Shown: in pieces, positions 26,029 through 33,393 of the stretch | How the letters are laid out: each line of letters begins with the position of its first letter | How positions within the stretch are numbered: the first letter of the stretch is position 1 | Source of the DNA: Deltaproteobacteria bacterium | GTDB lineage: Bacteria; Myxococcota_A; Polyangia; JAAYKL01 | Length of the DNA stretch: 46,276 nucleotides | NCBI GenBank assembly: GCA_028713995.1 | Contig: JAQTNF010000023.1 | Coordinates: 1-46,276 of the forward strand | Reading direction: 5' to 3' | The notes under the pieces: model-generated | Told to the model about the DNA's origin: nothing | Databases searched by the model: none | What the model saw: only the letters and a program-made list of their open reading frames with translations | Translations under genes and position numbers: made by a program

Positions 26029-27011
26029 CGGACACGGCGCCGGGCGACGCGATGCGCTCCGTCGCGTCCATGCGCCTTGAGATCGCCGGTTTGGCGATCG
26101 ACGTGGAGGTCGATCGGCCGACCGCCGACATCGGCTTCGATCCCGCGCACCGGCGTTTTCTCGCACCGGCGTCCGGCGTCGCGGCCCCGGATCTCGTCCT
26201 GCGCTGCACCTTCGGCGCGCTGCCGATTGATCTGATCGGCAACGGCGAGCTCGTCTTCGACTCGGGAGGGCTGTGGACGCTGCGCCGCGTGGATGGCCGG
26301 CTGGTGTTCGTGCTGCGCGCTCCCGAGCGCAGGAACGCGCCGTACCGGGTCGCGATCCTCGATGAGGATCTCTCGCAAGGGCAGATCGCGAGCACGACGG
26401 GCGGGCGCATGGACGCGCCGTCCGCTCTCCTGCCCGATCCGCTCGAGTACCCGCTCGGCGAGGCCATCCTGGTGTGCCTGCTCGCGCGCGGCTTCGGGCT
26501 CATGATCCACGGCTGCGGCGTGGACGACGGCGGGCGCGGTTACCTGTTCGCCGGTCAGTCCGGCCACGGCAAGACGACCATGGCCCGGCTGTGGCAGGGC
26601 GAGGCGCGCGTGCTCAACGACGACCGCATCGTGCTGCGCGCAAGGGACGAACGGCTCGTCATGTACGGCACCCCGTGGCATGGGGATCACCCGGAGGTGG
26701 ACTCCGGCGGCGTCCCTTTGGAGCGGATCTTCCTGCTCTCCCACGCACCTTCGAACGGGATGGTCGCCGTGCGTCCGTCCGACGCGGCGTCGCGCCTGCT
26801 CGCGCGCAGCTTCCCGCCCCTGTGGTCCGCCCAAGGCATGTCGCGCACCCTCGAATTCCTGGCGGAGGTCACGAGCCTTGCGCCGTGCGCTTCGCTCGGC
26901 TTCGCGCCCACGAAGGACGTGGTGGGGTTCGTCAGGGATTCGGGCCGGGCGCGGCCGGCTTGTGGGCCGCGATGGAGCGGAAGCGCGCGCGGTTTCCCGA
27001 CAGCTCGATGA
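26025..27011 (+). CDS. HPr-kinase-like P-loop protein of the RiPP-like operon
   Basis: A 328-residue protein with an N-terminal alpha/beta region of unknown role. The C-terminal HPrK/PCK-type half has the P-loop GQSGHGKTT at residues 177-185, then VLNDDRIVL (the acidic block after the P-loop) and YGTPWHGD. HPrK-like proteins occur in RiPP loci; in some lasso-peptide clusters such a kinase phosphorylates the peptide on Ser. The start overlaps the precursor stop by 4 bp. The last 80 bp overlap the convergent lipoprotein gene, and the final 25 or so residues look non-conserved. A role in phosphorylating the precursor (for example its C-terminal Ser55) is inference. Confidence 0.82.
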   Translation: MTDTAPGDAMRSVASMRLEIAGLAIDVEVDRPTADIGFDPAHRRFLAPASGVAAPDLVLRCTFGALPIDLIGNGELVFDSGGLWTLRRVDGRLVFVLRAPERRNAPYRVAILDEDLSQGQIASTTGGRMDAPSALLPDPLEYPLGEAILVCLLARGFGLMIHGCGVDDGGRGYLFAGQSGHGKTTMARLWQGEARVLNDDRIVLRARDERLVMYGTPWHGDHPEVDSGGVPLERIFLLSHAPSNGMVAVRPSDAASRLLARSFPPLWSAQGMSRTLEFLAEVTSLAPCASLGFAPTKDVVGFVRDSGRARPACGPRWSGSARGFPTAR

Positions 27012-27942
27012 CGTGCGCCATGCCGACGGACCTGCCGCCGCCCACGAGCGACACGGGCACCGCGTCAGCGGCCCCGGCCTGCAAGTAAAGGGAGTCCTGC
27101 CATACGCCGGACGCGACGGGCGTGGCGCCGTCCGCGAGCGTGGCGTGCCCGCCAGACTCGAAGACGTGGCCGTAGAGGCCGAAGCGGATGCCTGCCTTCC
27201 GGAGCGCCTCCGCCAGGGCCGGATCGCCGATGTTGGCGTTGCCACGGCCCCGGTCCACGGCCGAATCTCCCGCGCCGCGCGGCGGGGACGCGGCCAGGAT
27301 CACGTTCGTGCGGCCCTTCTCCGCGAGCGACACCATGTCCGAGAGGTCGCCCGCGCCGTAGGAGCAGCCGCGCTCGCCGGCCTCCAGGTAGAAGGCGCGG
27401 TAGTAGCCCGGCAGGGAGAGGACCGTTGCGCTGCCGAGCCGCACCCGGCGCACGCGCGTCATGTCCAGGATCTGCGGGTGGCGCTTGCGCGCGTCCTCGA
27501 TGGCCGAGGAGAGCACGTCGTAGCTTTCCTGCGCGCCGGGCGAGACGAGGATGGGGACCGGCGCCGCGGCCAGGGCCGCAAGGATGCCGGAAACGTCCTT
27601 CACCGCAAGGCCCACGCCGCCCGGAACCAGGATGGCCTGCACGCCCGCGTCCTTGAACCGGCCGAGGAACCACGCCACGTTGGCCAGGTTCTCGGGGCTC
27701 GCCTCGGTGATGCCCGCGATGAGGCCGAGCATGACCACGCCGCGCTCGAGGCCCCTCACGTCGACGTCCGCGCCGTCGCGCTCCACCACGAGCGGCGGAA
27801 GCTTGATGGTCTCTCGTCCGGTCTCGAGGTGGGATCTCGCGCAGCTCAGATAGGGCTCATCGCCCTGCTCGGCCGACGACGGCGCAGCGGGCCTCCCGCA
27901 GGACGCGAGAACCGCGAGCGCAACTGACATGACGAGGCGCAT
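26932..27942 (-). CDS. Lipoprotein with degenerate metallophosphoesterase-like fold
   Basis: A 336-residue lipoprotein (signal plus lipobox LASC, Cys at about residue 15) with a short Ser/Asp linker. The order of blocks resembles calcineurin-like phosphoesterases: a GVVMLGLIAG strand, VQAILVPGGVGL, PVPILVSPGAQESY, VILAASPPRG and FGLYGHVFESGG. At the positions where metal ligands are expected (D-x-H, GD, GNHD/E, GH-x-H) the residues are mostly replaced (GLIAG, PGGVG, SPGAQE, YGHVFE). Either it has lost metal catalysis or the resemblance is to a different fold; the assignment is tentative. Its 3' end overlaps the HPrK-like gene by 80 bp in convergent orientation. Confidence 0.5.
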   Translation of the reverse strand: MRLVMSVALAVLASCGRPAAPSSAEQGDEPYLSCARSHLETGRETIKLPPLVVERDGADVDVRGLERGVVMLGLIAGITEASPENLANVAWFLGRFKDAGVQAILVPGGVGLAVKDVSGILAALAAAPVPILVSPGAQESYDVLSSAIEDARKRHPQILDMTRVRRVRLGSATVLSLPGYYRAFYLEAGERGCSYGAGDLSDMVSLAEKGRTNVILAASPPRGAGDSAVDRGRGNANIGDPALAEALRKAGIRFGLYGHVFESGGHATLADGATPVASGVWQDSLYLQAGAADAVPVSLVGGGRSVGMAHVIELSGNRARFRSIAAHKPAAPGPNP

Positions 27943-27998
27943 GGACGCAGTGTACGTGCGGCGGCGCGCGCTGTAAACGGCGCGTGCGAGGAGAGGCG

Positions 27999-28721
27999 TC
28001 ACGCGCCGCGCGCCACTTCCACGTCGAAAACGGCGTGCTTGTCCTCGCGGCCCGCGGGCGTGAACCTGAGGACGGTGAGGCCGAGCTGCACCACGCGACC
28101 GTCGGGCTTGCGCAAGGACACGTGCTCGTCGTCGATCTTGACCACGGTGCAGCGGCCGAACTGGCGATGGTTCACCACGTCGCCGCGTTCGGGGCGCGCG
28201 CCTTCGTCGACCTCGAGGGAGGCCAGCCGCTCGGCGCGTCTTGACTCCGCGAGGGCCGCGGCCCAGCGTTCGTCGATGGCGGGAGGCTGCGGGACGGGCA
28301 ATGGCAGGTCGCGCGGCGGGCGAGGAGCCTGGACCTCGGCGCGGGCAGCGCAGGCCGGCTCGACCGCGGCGAGCTCGAGCGGGGTGAGGCTGAGCTCCAC
28401 GAACTCGACCTCGGCCCGGGCGAGCCCGCCGCCGAGGACCTCCACGCCGTTGTCGGTAAGGCGCGCCAGTGTGCACACGTAGTCCGCGAGCCGTGCGTCG
28501 CCGGCGCGGCGGATCCGGGCCTTGAGGTCGAGGAGCTCGAGCGGGCCCTTGATGCGCACGGGGGTTCGTCCGTCGCCGAACGTGAGCTCGACCCAGCGCA
28601 GCCGGCCGAACCCGATCGCGTCGCCGAAGGCCATGCCGAGCGCGTCCGCGGCCCGCTCCACCGCGTCCGGGAGCATGGCGCCGGCCTCGAGTCGCATGGC
28701 GCGTGGTGTCGCGTCGTTCAT
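27999..28721 (-). CDS. PPC (DUF296)-like domain protein with C-terminal small beta domain
   Basis: A 240-residue cytosolic protein. The first 130 residues contain helices and strands in the order of plants-and-prokaryotes-conserved (PPC/DUF296) domains, with LPDAVERAADALGMAFGDAI near the start and GVEVLGGGLARAEVEFVEL near its end, the region where PPC proteins have VLGGHL. A Pro-rich linker follows, then a basic beta-barrel-like segment (RGDVVNHRQFGRCTVVKIDD) resembling KOW/CarD-like small barrels. A DNA- or RNA-binding role is possible but not demonstrated by any motif. It lies 57 bp upstream of the lipoprotein gene on the same strand. Confidence 0.5.
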   Translation of the reverse strand: MNDATPRAMRLEAGAMLPDAVERAADALGMAFGDAIGFGRLRWVELTFGDGRTPVRIKGPLELLDLKARIRRAGDARLADYVCTLARLTDNGVEVLGGGLARAEVEFVELSLTPLELAAVEPACAARAEVQAPRPPRDLPLPVPQPPAIDERWAAALAESRRAERLASLEVDEGARPERGDVVNHRQFGRCTVVKIDDEHVSLRKPDGRVVQLGLTVLRFTPAGREDKHAVFDVEVARGA

Positions 28722-28799
28722 CGGCGACGGACCTTAGCCGATGGCGCGACTGGGCGCAACAGCGACGGGATTTCGACGGGATTTCGAGGTCGCCGGGGC

Positions 28800-29630
28800 T
28801 CAGCGCGCGTAGCGCTTGAGCAGGCCCGCGTAGTCCGCGTCCGTGGCGGGCTTGATCGAGGAGATGGTGAGGGTCTGGCACAGCTCCTTGCCGTCCGAAC
28901 GATCGCACATGCCGAGCAGCACGTCCGCGACGGCCCTAGCCTGCTTGGCGCCCTCGCCCATGACGACCACGGCCGGCGCCGAGACCGGCGGCGAGGTGTA
29001 GATGACGCGCAAGCTCCCCGCGAAGTCGAGCTCCTTCATGTGGTCGATCACGGACTGGTCCACGATGGCCGCGTCGGCCTTGCCGCGCGCCACGCTGCGC
29101 AGGGCCGACAGGGGCTTGTTCTCCTGCACCAGCTTGAGATCGGCCTCCTTGAGCTTGGCGTCGAGCAGCACGTTCGCGACGTACCTTGGGTCGCTCAGCA
29201 CCGCGCCTACGATCGTCTTGCCGGCGAGCTCCGCCAGGGTCGTGGGGCCATTCGCGGCCGTCACGACCGAGTACGTGTCCTCGCCGCGGCCGTTCACCTC
29301 GACGCGCGCCACGACCTTCATGCCGTGCTTCTTGTGCAGGCTCGCGTACACGGACGGTCCGATGAGCGCCAGCCCCGGCTTGTCGCTCGCGAGCCGCGCC
29401 GCGCCCGCGCTCCCGTCCGGCAGGTAGACGCCCTTCATGGCGCCCGCCTCCCAGCCGAGCTTGCCCTCCAGGTAGCGCAGGACCTTGTCCACGTACGGCT
29501 GGGCCTGGGCCGGGGTGCCCGGGAACCCGGGCAGGCACAACAGGAGGGCGCGCGGGCCGCCGAACGCCGTGCCCGCCAGGGTCAGGACCAGGATCGAAGC
29601 CGCGATTGCCTTTCGAACTCCCTTTTTCAC
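28800..29630 (-). CDS. PhnD-type periplasmic substrate-binding protein
   Basis: A 276-residue exported protein of the phosphate/phosphonate-binding PhnD superfamily. It has a signal peptide, a first-lobe block YVDKVLRYLEGKLGWEAGAMKGVY, DKPGLALIGPSVYASLHK, then LAELAGKTIVGAVLSDPRYVANVL and ARGKADAAIVDQSVIDHM, which is the usual PhnD ordering. The GTG start at 29630 is preceded by an excellent GGAGGTGACC. No ABC permease or ATPase is adjacent, so it may be a stand-alone sensor or binding protein. Ligand unknown. Confidence 0.72.
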   Translation of the reverse strand: MKKGVRKAIAASILVLTLAGTAFGGPRALLLCLPGFPGTPAQAQPYVDKVLRYLEGKLGWEAGAMKGVYLPDGSAGAARLASDKPGLALIGPSVYASLHKKHGMKVVARVEVNGRGEDTYSVVTAANGPTTLAELAGKTIVGAVLSDPRYVANVLLDAKLKEADLKLVQENKPLSALRSVARGKADAAIVDQSVIDHMKELDFAGSLRVIYTSPPVSAPAVVVMGEGAKQARAVADVLLGMCDRSDGKELCQTLTISSIKPATDADYAGLLKRYAR

Positions 29631-29836
29631 GGTCACCTCCGTCTTCAGGCACACCCTATTCCTTGAAGGAATGGACGCGCGCGCGGCCACGGGTATTCAC
29701 CTTGGGGTCGGCGGGCGCCGCGGGTGAAAAACGGGCGCCACCGGAGGATGCGGGGGGGACATCCGTTGCCGGGGCGCCCAACCTTTGTATGGCCTCGAAG
29801 TCGGGGAGAGTCAAGGACCGGACTGCGAAGGGGTTT

Positions 29837-30580
29837 TCAGTCGGCGCGCAGGATGGCGCGCTTGGTGAAGGCATCGTCGGAAAGCCCGGTGTTGACCGTG
29901 GCGCCCGTGAACACGATCTCGGAGCGCGAGCCCGTGCGCAGGTCCGTCACCACGATCCGGGCCGGGATGGTGACTGCGCCGAAGTTCTTCCATCCTTCGC
30001 GGATCTGCGTCTTGACGGCCTTTCCCTGGCCATCGAAGTACGTGATGCTCGCGACCGACGTGACCTTTTTGAGCACCTCCACCCGCATCTTCGAGCAGGT
30101 CGTCTCGGTGCCCGGCTTGGGGGTCAGGTCGAGCACCCACTTGTCGTTGTCCTGACTGACCATCTTGGCGTTCCAGCCCACGGACAGGGCGGCCGAGCCG
30201 AGCTCCTCGGGCGAGAAGTCCGTACCCATGAAGCCCGCGTTGCGCACGTGCGCGGCCACGCGCCGCACGCGCTGGAAGCTCGGGATGTACACGTACATGG
30301 CGTCGTCGACCGTGGTGAGCACGGTCATGTCCTTCACGTCGCCCGGGGCCGTGAAGCGCACGAGCTTCATGTGCAGACCCTTGAGCTTGGCCGTGAAGTT
30401 CATGGACTTGACGACCTTGCCGTCCTTGAGGACCTTGAGCTCGGCCTGATACGTCTGGTCCTTGACCTTGGTCAGGGTGGCGTCGGTCTTGACGAGGATG
30501 TCCTGCGCCTCGTCGGCCAGGGCGCCCGCCGCGAACGCGAGCACCGTCAGCGCGGCCGCCAGGATGATTTGCGCTCTCAT
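29837..30580 (-). CDS. LolA-like outer-membrane lipoprotein-sorting protein
   Basis: A 247-residue periplasmic protein with a signal peptide ending ALA, then the strand-rich LolA/LolB-like fold: SMNFTAKLKGLHMKLVRFTAPGDVKDM is recognisable (in two parts), then MYVYIPSFQRVRRVAAHVRN, followed by FMGTDFSPEEL and YFDGQGKAVKTQ. This set of motifs matches the COG2834-type outer membrane lipoprotein-sorting family, which often works with an RND/MMPL exporter; none is next to it. The ATG at 30580 is preceded by GGAAAGGACGATC. Confidence 0.8.
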   Translation of the reverse strand: MRAQIILAAALTVLAFAAGALADEAQDILVKTDATLTKVKDQTYQAELKVLKDGKVVKSMNFTAKLKGLHMKLVRFTAPGDVKDMTVLTTVDDAMYVYIPSFQRVRRVAAHVRNAGFMGTDFSPEELGSAALSVGWNAKMVSQDNDKWVLDLTPKPGTETTCSKMRVEVLKKVTSVASITYFDGQGKAVKTQIREGWKNFGAVTIPARIVVTDLRTGSRSEIVFTGATVNTGLSDDAFTKRAILRAD

Positions 30581-30742
30581 GATCGTCCTTTCCTCCTTGT
30601 CCGCCGGCCCGCGCCGGCCCCGGGTCACTCTCGTTGTACCGGGCACCGCATGTCAACTGACAAAACACAACCGAATGGATGCGGGCCTCATCGTTGTTCG
30701 ACGCAAGTCGGCCCACTTGTATTCACCCGGCCGGGACCCGCC

Positions 30743-30771
30743 TTGACAGCCGTGCGGTGCTCTCCTAGCCT
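30743..30771 (+). promoter_or_regulatory. Candidate promoter for leaderless MBL-like gene
   Basis: A perfect TTGACA at 30743-30748 is followed after exactly 17 bp by TAGCCT at 30766-30771, a weak -10. The ATG of the next gene is only 7 bp further on, so a transcript from here would be essentially leaderless, which agrees with the lack of any RBS before that ATG. Confidence 0.35.
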
Positions 30772-30777
30772 CTTTTC

Positions 30778-31794
30778 ATGGCCCGTTCGAGAAGGACCGC
30801 CGCAGGGAGCGCGCCCGGCCGCTCCCTCGCCATCGATCGATGGCCGCGCGGCATCACCTGCGACAAGGGATTCCGGCTCATGGGCACGCACCTGGGGTTC
30901 GGCGCGTCCGAGGGCGCGGGCCTGCACTTCCTGCCGCACGTGGACTCCGTGCTCCCGGCGCGCGGCTCGCGCATCCTGGCCACGCCCCTGTGCGCCGCGG
31001 CCATCGACGCGGAGCGTCGCGGGCTCGACACGCTCGGCCTGGGTTTCGGCCGCAAGATCCGGCTCGGCCGCATGGACCTGTGCCTGTATCCGGCCGGGCT
31101 CGGTCCGGGCTCGGCCTTGCTCGAGGTCGTGTTCCAGGACCGCCGCATCGCGTTCTGCGGCGGCGCGCGCCTGGCCCAACCTCTCAACGCTCCGTCCATC
31201 GACGTGCCCAGGTGCGACCTCTTGCTCGTGGACGTGGGCGCGGCCGATCCCCGCCCGCCCTCGCCGCGCCGTGCGTCGACGGCGCTCGCCGAGTGGGTGG
31301 TTGCGCGCACCTCGGCGGGCCAGGTGCCGGTGGTGGCGTGCGGAACGTTCGCGGCGGCCCTCGACGCGGCGTGGACGGTCGCGCACCTCGGCGTGCCGGC
31401 GCGCGCCTGTCGCACCCTGTTCGAGATGCTGCGTCGTGTGGAGCCGCACTCCCGGGTCATCGAGGATCCGCGCCGGCTCGAACAGGAGTGGCCGTCCGAG
31501 GGCGTTGTCTTGCACATGGCGCACATGTGGCCCGCGTCACAGTTCGCGCTCGACGTGCGCCTCGAGGTGTCCTACGTGGGACCCGGGCGCGACGTGCCGC
31601 CGTGGGCGTCGGCCTCGTTCCGTCTCGGCGAGAGCGAGGACAGACCCGGCCTGCTCGAGCTCGCCAAGGCCACGGGCGCGGCCGAGGTGGCGCTGGGCCC
31701 GCGATGCGACGATGATCTTGCGGAGTTCCTCGCCAAGGCCGGGCTCGCGGTCTACAAGATCCACAAGCTCACCCAGATGCCGCTGCCGCTGTGA
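30778..31794 (+). CDS. Degenerate metallo-beta-lactamase/beta-CASP-like protein
   Basis: A 338-residue protein whose block order resembles COG1236-type exonucleases (ligase-associated or mRNA 3'-end-processing-like). An N-terminal strand-rich half has RIAFCGGARLAQP where the active enzymes have a metal-binding GDF block, followed by CDLLLVDVGAAD. A helical VVARTSAGQVPVVACGTFAAALD block corresponds to the beta-CASP-like region. The H-x-H-x-D-H metal motif is missing (GFGASEGAG in the likely place), so it is probably not an active hydrolase. Its last 277 bp are repeated twice downstream (33233-33349 and 34859-35135). It starts 7 bp after a candidate -10. Confidence 0.55.
   Translation: MARSRRTAAGSAPGRSLAIDRWPRGITCDKGFRLMGTHLGFGASEGAGLHFLPHVDSVLPARGSRILATPLCAAAIDAERRGLDTLGLGFGRKIRLGRMDLCLYPAGLGPGSALLEVVFQDRRIAFCGGARLAQPLNAPSIDVPRCDLLLVDVGAADPRPPSPRRASTALAEWVVARTSAGQVPVVACGTFAAALDAAWTVAHLGVPARACRTLFEMLRRVEPHSRVIEDPRRLEQEWPSEGVVLHMAHMWPASQFALDVRLEVSYVGPGRDVPPWASASFRLGESEDRPGLLELAKATGAAEVALGPRCDDDLAEFLAKAGLAVYKIHKLTQMPLPL
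31518..31794 (+). repeat. Parent copy of the repeated gene 3' end
   Basis: The last 277 bp of the MBL-like gene, including its stop codon, are the source-like copy of a direct repeat. They recur at 34859-35135 with 3 mismatches. The last 115 bp or so (31680 to just past the stop) also recur at 33233-33349 with one mismatch. The repeat stops sharply at or just after the stop codon in each case. Confidence 0.9.
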
Positions 31795-31914
31795 GCCACA
31801 ACGGGGGCAAGTCCCCGATGTCCCTTCTCCAAATTAAATCCCCATGCGGAAAGGCTGAGTTTCGGGCATACTTTAACCAGCAGCCGCGCCGAATAAGCGC
31901 GAAGAGGTGTCACC

Positions 31915-32151
31915 ATGCGAGTCGTGGAAGGACTGTATGACGGCAAGAGCGTTCACCCCATGGAACAGGTCAACGCCAAGCCGAACACGCGGGTGAAGAT
32001 CACGTTCCCGGACGACGGGAACGCGAGCGCTACGACGCGGAAGGCCGCGCTCGACGCCGTAGCGGGATGTCTGAAGTGGGACGGCCCCGCGAAGACGCTC
32101 GAAGAAATGGATGAGGCCGTCGCGCGCGGCGCTAAGGAGCGGCCGTCGTGA
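31915..32151 (+). CDS. Type II antitoxin, AF2212/DUF104-like
   Basis: A 78-residue protein with the block GLYDGKSVHPMEQVNAKPNT followed by a basic/hydrophobic strand RVKITF, matching the small AF2212-like (DUF104) antitoxins, and a C-terminal acidic helix (LEEMDEAVARG) that would wrap the toxin. ATG at 31915 is preceded by GAAGAGG. The stop is overlapped by the GTG of the PIN-domain toxin (GTGA at 32148-32151), as is usual for toxin-antitoxin operons. It normally neutralises the toxin and represses its own promoter; no clear operator was seen. Confidence 0.82.
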   Translation: MRVVEGLYDGKSVHPMEQVNAKPNTRVKITFPDDGNASATTRKAALDAVAGCLKWDGPAKTLEEMDEAVARGAKERPS

Positions 32152-32537
32152 TCGCCTTTGATACCAACGTCGTTGTGCGGTTCCTGACGCGCGACGACGA
32201 AGCGCAGTTCCAGAAGGCGTATGCGCTCTTTTCGAGCCGGGACGTGTTCCTCTGCGAGACGGTGCTCCTCGAAACGGAGTGGGTGCTCAGGCATGCCTAC
32301 ACGTTTCCCCCGGCTGCGATCCGCGACGCATTGAGGAACCTGACCGCGCTTCCCAACGTCCGCGTCTCCGATCCGACGCGCGTCGCGCTCGCGATCGACT
32401 GGCACGAAAAAGGGCTCGACTTCGCCGACGCGCTGCACCTCGCCGGGAGCCAGCACGCCGAAAGCATGGCGACGTTCGACAGGAAGTTCATCGAACGCGC
32501 TTCCGGCCTTGGCACGTGCCCCGCCGTTACACCGTGA
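32148..32537 (+). CDS. vapC: PIN-domain ribonuclease toxin, VapC family
   Basis: A 129-residue PIN domain. Acidic active-site residues are visible as FDTNVVVRFL (Asp5), ETVLLETEWVLR (Glu), DFADALHLA (Asp) and ATFDRKFI (Asp), the four expected in VapC-type RNases. The GTG start overlaps the antitoxin stop. VapC toxins cleave RNA, often initiator tRNA or rRNA, when the antitoxin is degraded. The pair sits 120 bp behind the MBL-like gene and in front of repeat copies of that gene's 3' end. Confidence 0.92.
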   Translation: MIAFDTNVVVRFLTRDDEAQFQKAYALFSSRDVFLCETVLLETEWVLRHAYTFPPAAIRDALRNLTALPNVRVSDPTRVALAIDWHEKGLDFADALHLAGSQHAESMATFDRKFIERASGLGTCPAVTP

Positions 32538-32664
32538 GTTGTCGGTCACATTCAATTCATGGTTGTACGCATCATGCAAAAAACCGCTGCAGAAAGCAGT
32601 CCATGCACATTGACCCATATGAACCGCCTGTCAGCGCGAGCGCAGGTGAGAGAGGAAGATGCCG

Positions 32665-33192
32665 ATGGGAAGGTCGATTTTCGCGGGGTTCGTGGTCGTG
32701 ATGCTGGGCATCTCGGCCGGGTGCGGCAGTGGCGGCGGCGGCGGCGATGACGACTCGGACACGGGAACAGGAACCACGGAAGACACGGAAACGGGCTCGG
32801 ATGCGGGGACCGACACGGATGCCGACACCGATGCGGACGGCGACTCGGACGGCGATACGGACGGCGACTCCGACGGGGATACCGATTCGGGCACGGGCGG
32901 CGTGCCGGGCGATCCCGACGGTCCGTACGGGGACTGCTCGGGCGGGGCTGCGGGGTGCGCGGTCGCGGACAGCATCTGTCCAGAGGACTCGACGGGCAAG
33001 GTCTGTGCGCCGTCCTGCGCGGATGCGCTCATGTGCCCGGAGCTGCCCGGGGCGAAGAACGATCCGGTCTGTGCGGACCACGGTGCGGGCCTGGGCTTGG
33101 CGTGCATCGTGCCGTGCTCGAATGCAGGAGAATGCCCGTTGGGGATGAACTGCCTGTTCCTCGCGACCGAGCCGCAGTGCGCGTGGGAATAG
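32665..33192 (+). CDS. Asp-rich-linker lipoprotein with Cys-rich C-terminal domain
   Basis: A 175-residue lipoprotein with a signal and lipobox ISAGC. A long low-complexity linker of Asp, Thr, Gly and Ser follows (to about residue 85). The C-terminal domain has about ten Cys (YGDCSGG, GCAVADSIC, VCAPSCADALMC, ACIVPCSNAGEC, CLFLATEPQCAWE), an arrangement common in small secreted domains of this lineage. The ATG at 32665 was chosen because AGGAAG lies 6 bp before it; an in-frame ATG at 32659 is an alternative. Function unknown, probably surface exposed. Confidence 0.78.
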   Translation: MGRSIFAGFVVVMLGISAGCGSGGGGGDDDSDTGTGTTEDTETGSDAGTDTDADTDADGDSDGDTDGDSDGDTDSGTGGVPGDPDGPYGDCSGGAAGCAVADSICPEDSTGKVCAPSCADALMCPELPGAKNDPVCADHGAGLGLACIVPCSNAGECPLGMNCLFLATEPQCAWE

Positions 33193-33232
33193 TCTCGGTC
33201 TTGGGTCTATAGGTCAACGAGGGATGCGAGCA

Positions 33233-33349
33233 GGCCGAGGTGGCGCTGGGCCCGCAATGCGACGATGATCTTGCGGAGTTCCTCGCCAAGGCCGGGCTCG
33301 CGGTCTACAAGATCCACAAGCTCACCCAGATGCCGCTGCCGCTGTGAGC
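33233..33349 (+). repeat. First downstream copy of MBL-like gene 3' end (117 bp)
   Basis: This segment is the final 115 bp of the MBL-like gene plus GC after its stop, with one mismatch (A at 33256 for G). It begins 40 bp after the Asp-rich lipoprotein stop and ends 44 bp before the start of the SUMF1 lipoprotein gene. It has no start codon of its own in the parental frame and is a gene fragment. Confidence 0.92.
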
Positions 33350-33393
33350 GTGAAATTGTGGTACCATCGGTTCAAATCAACAGGGAGGTCGCG

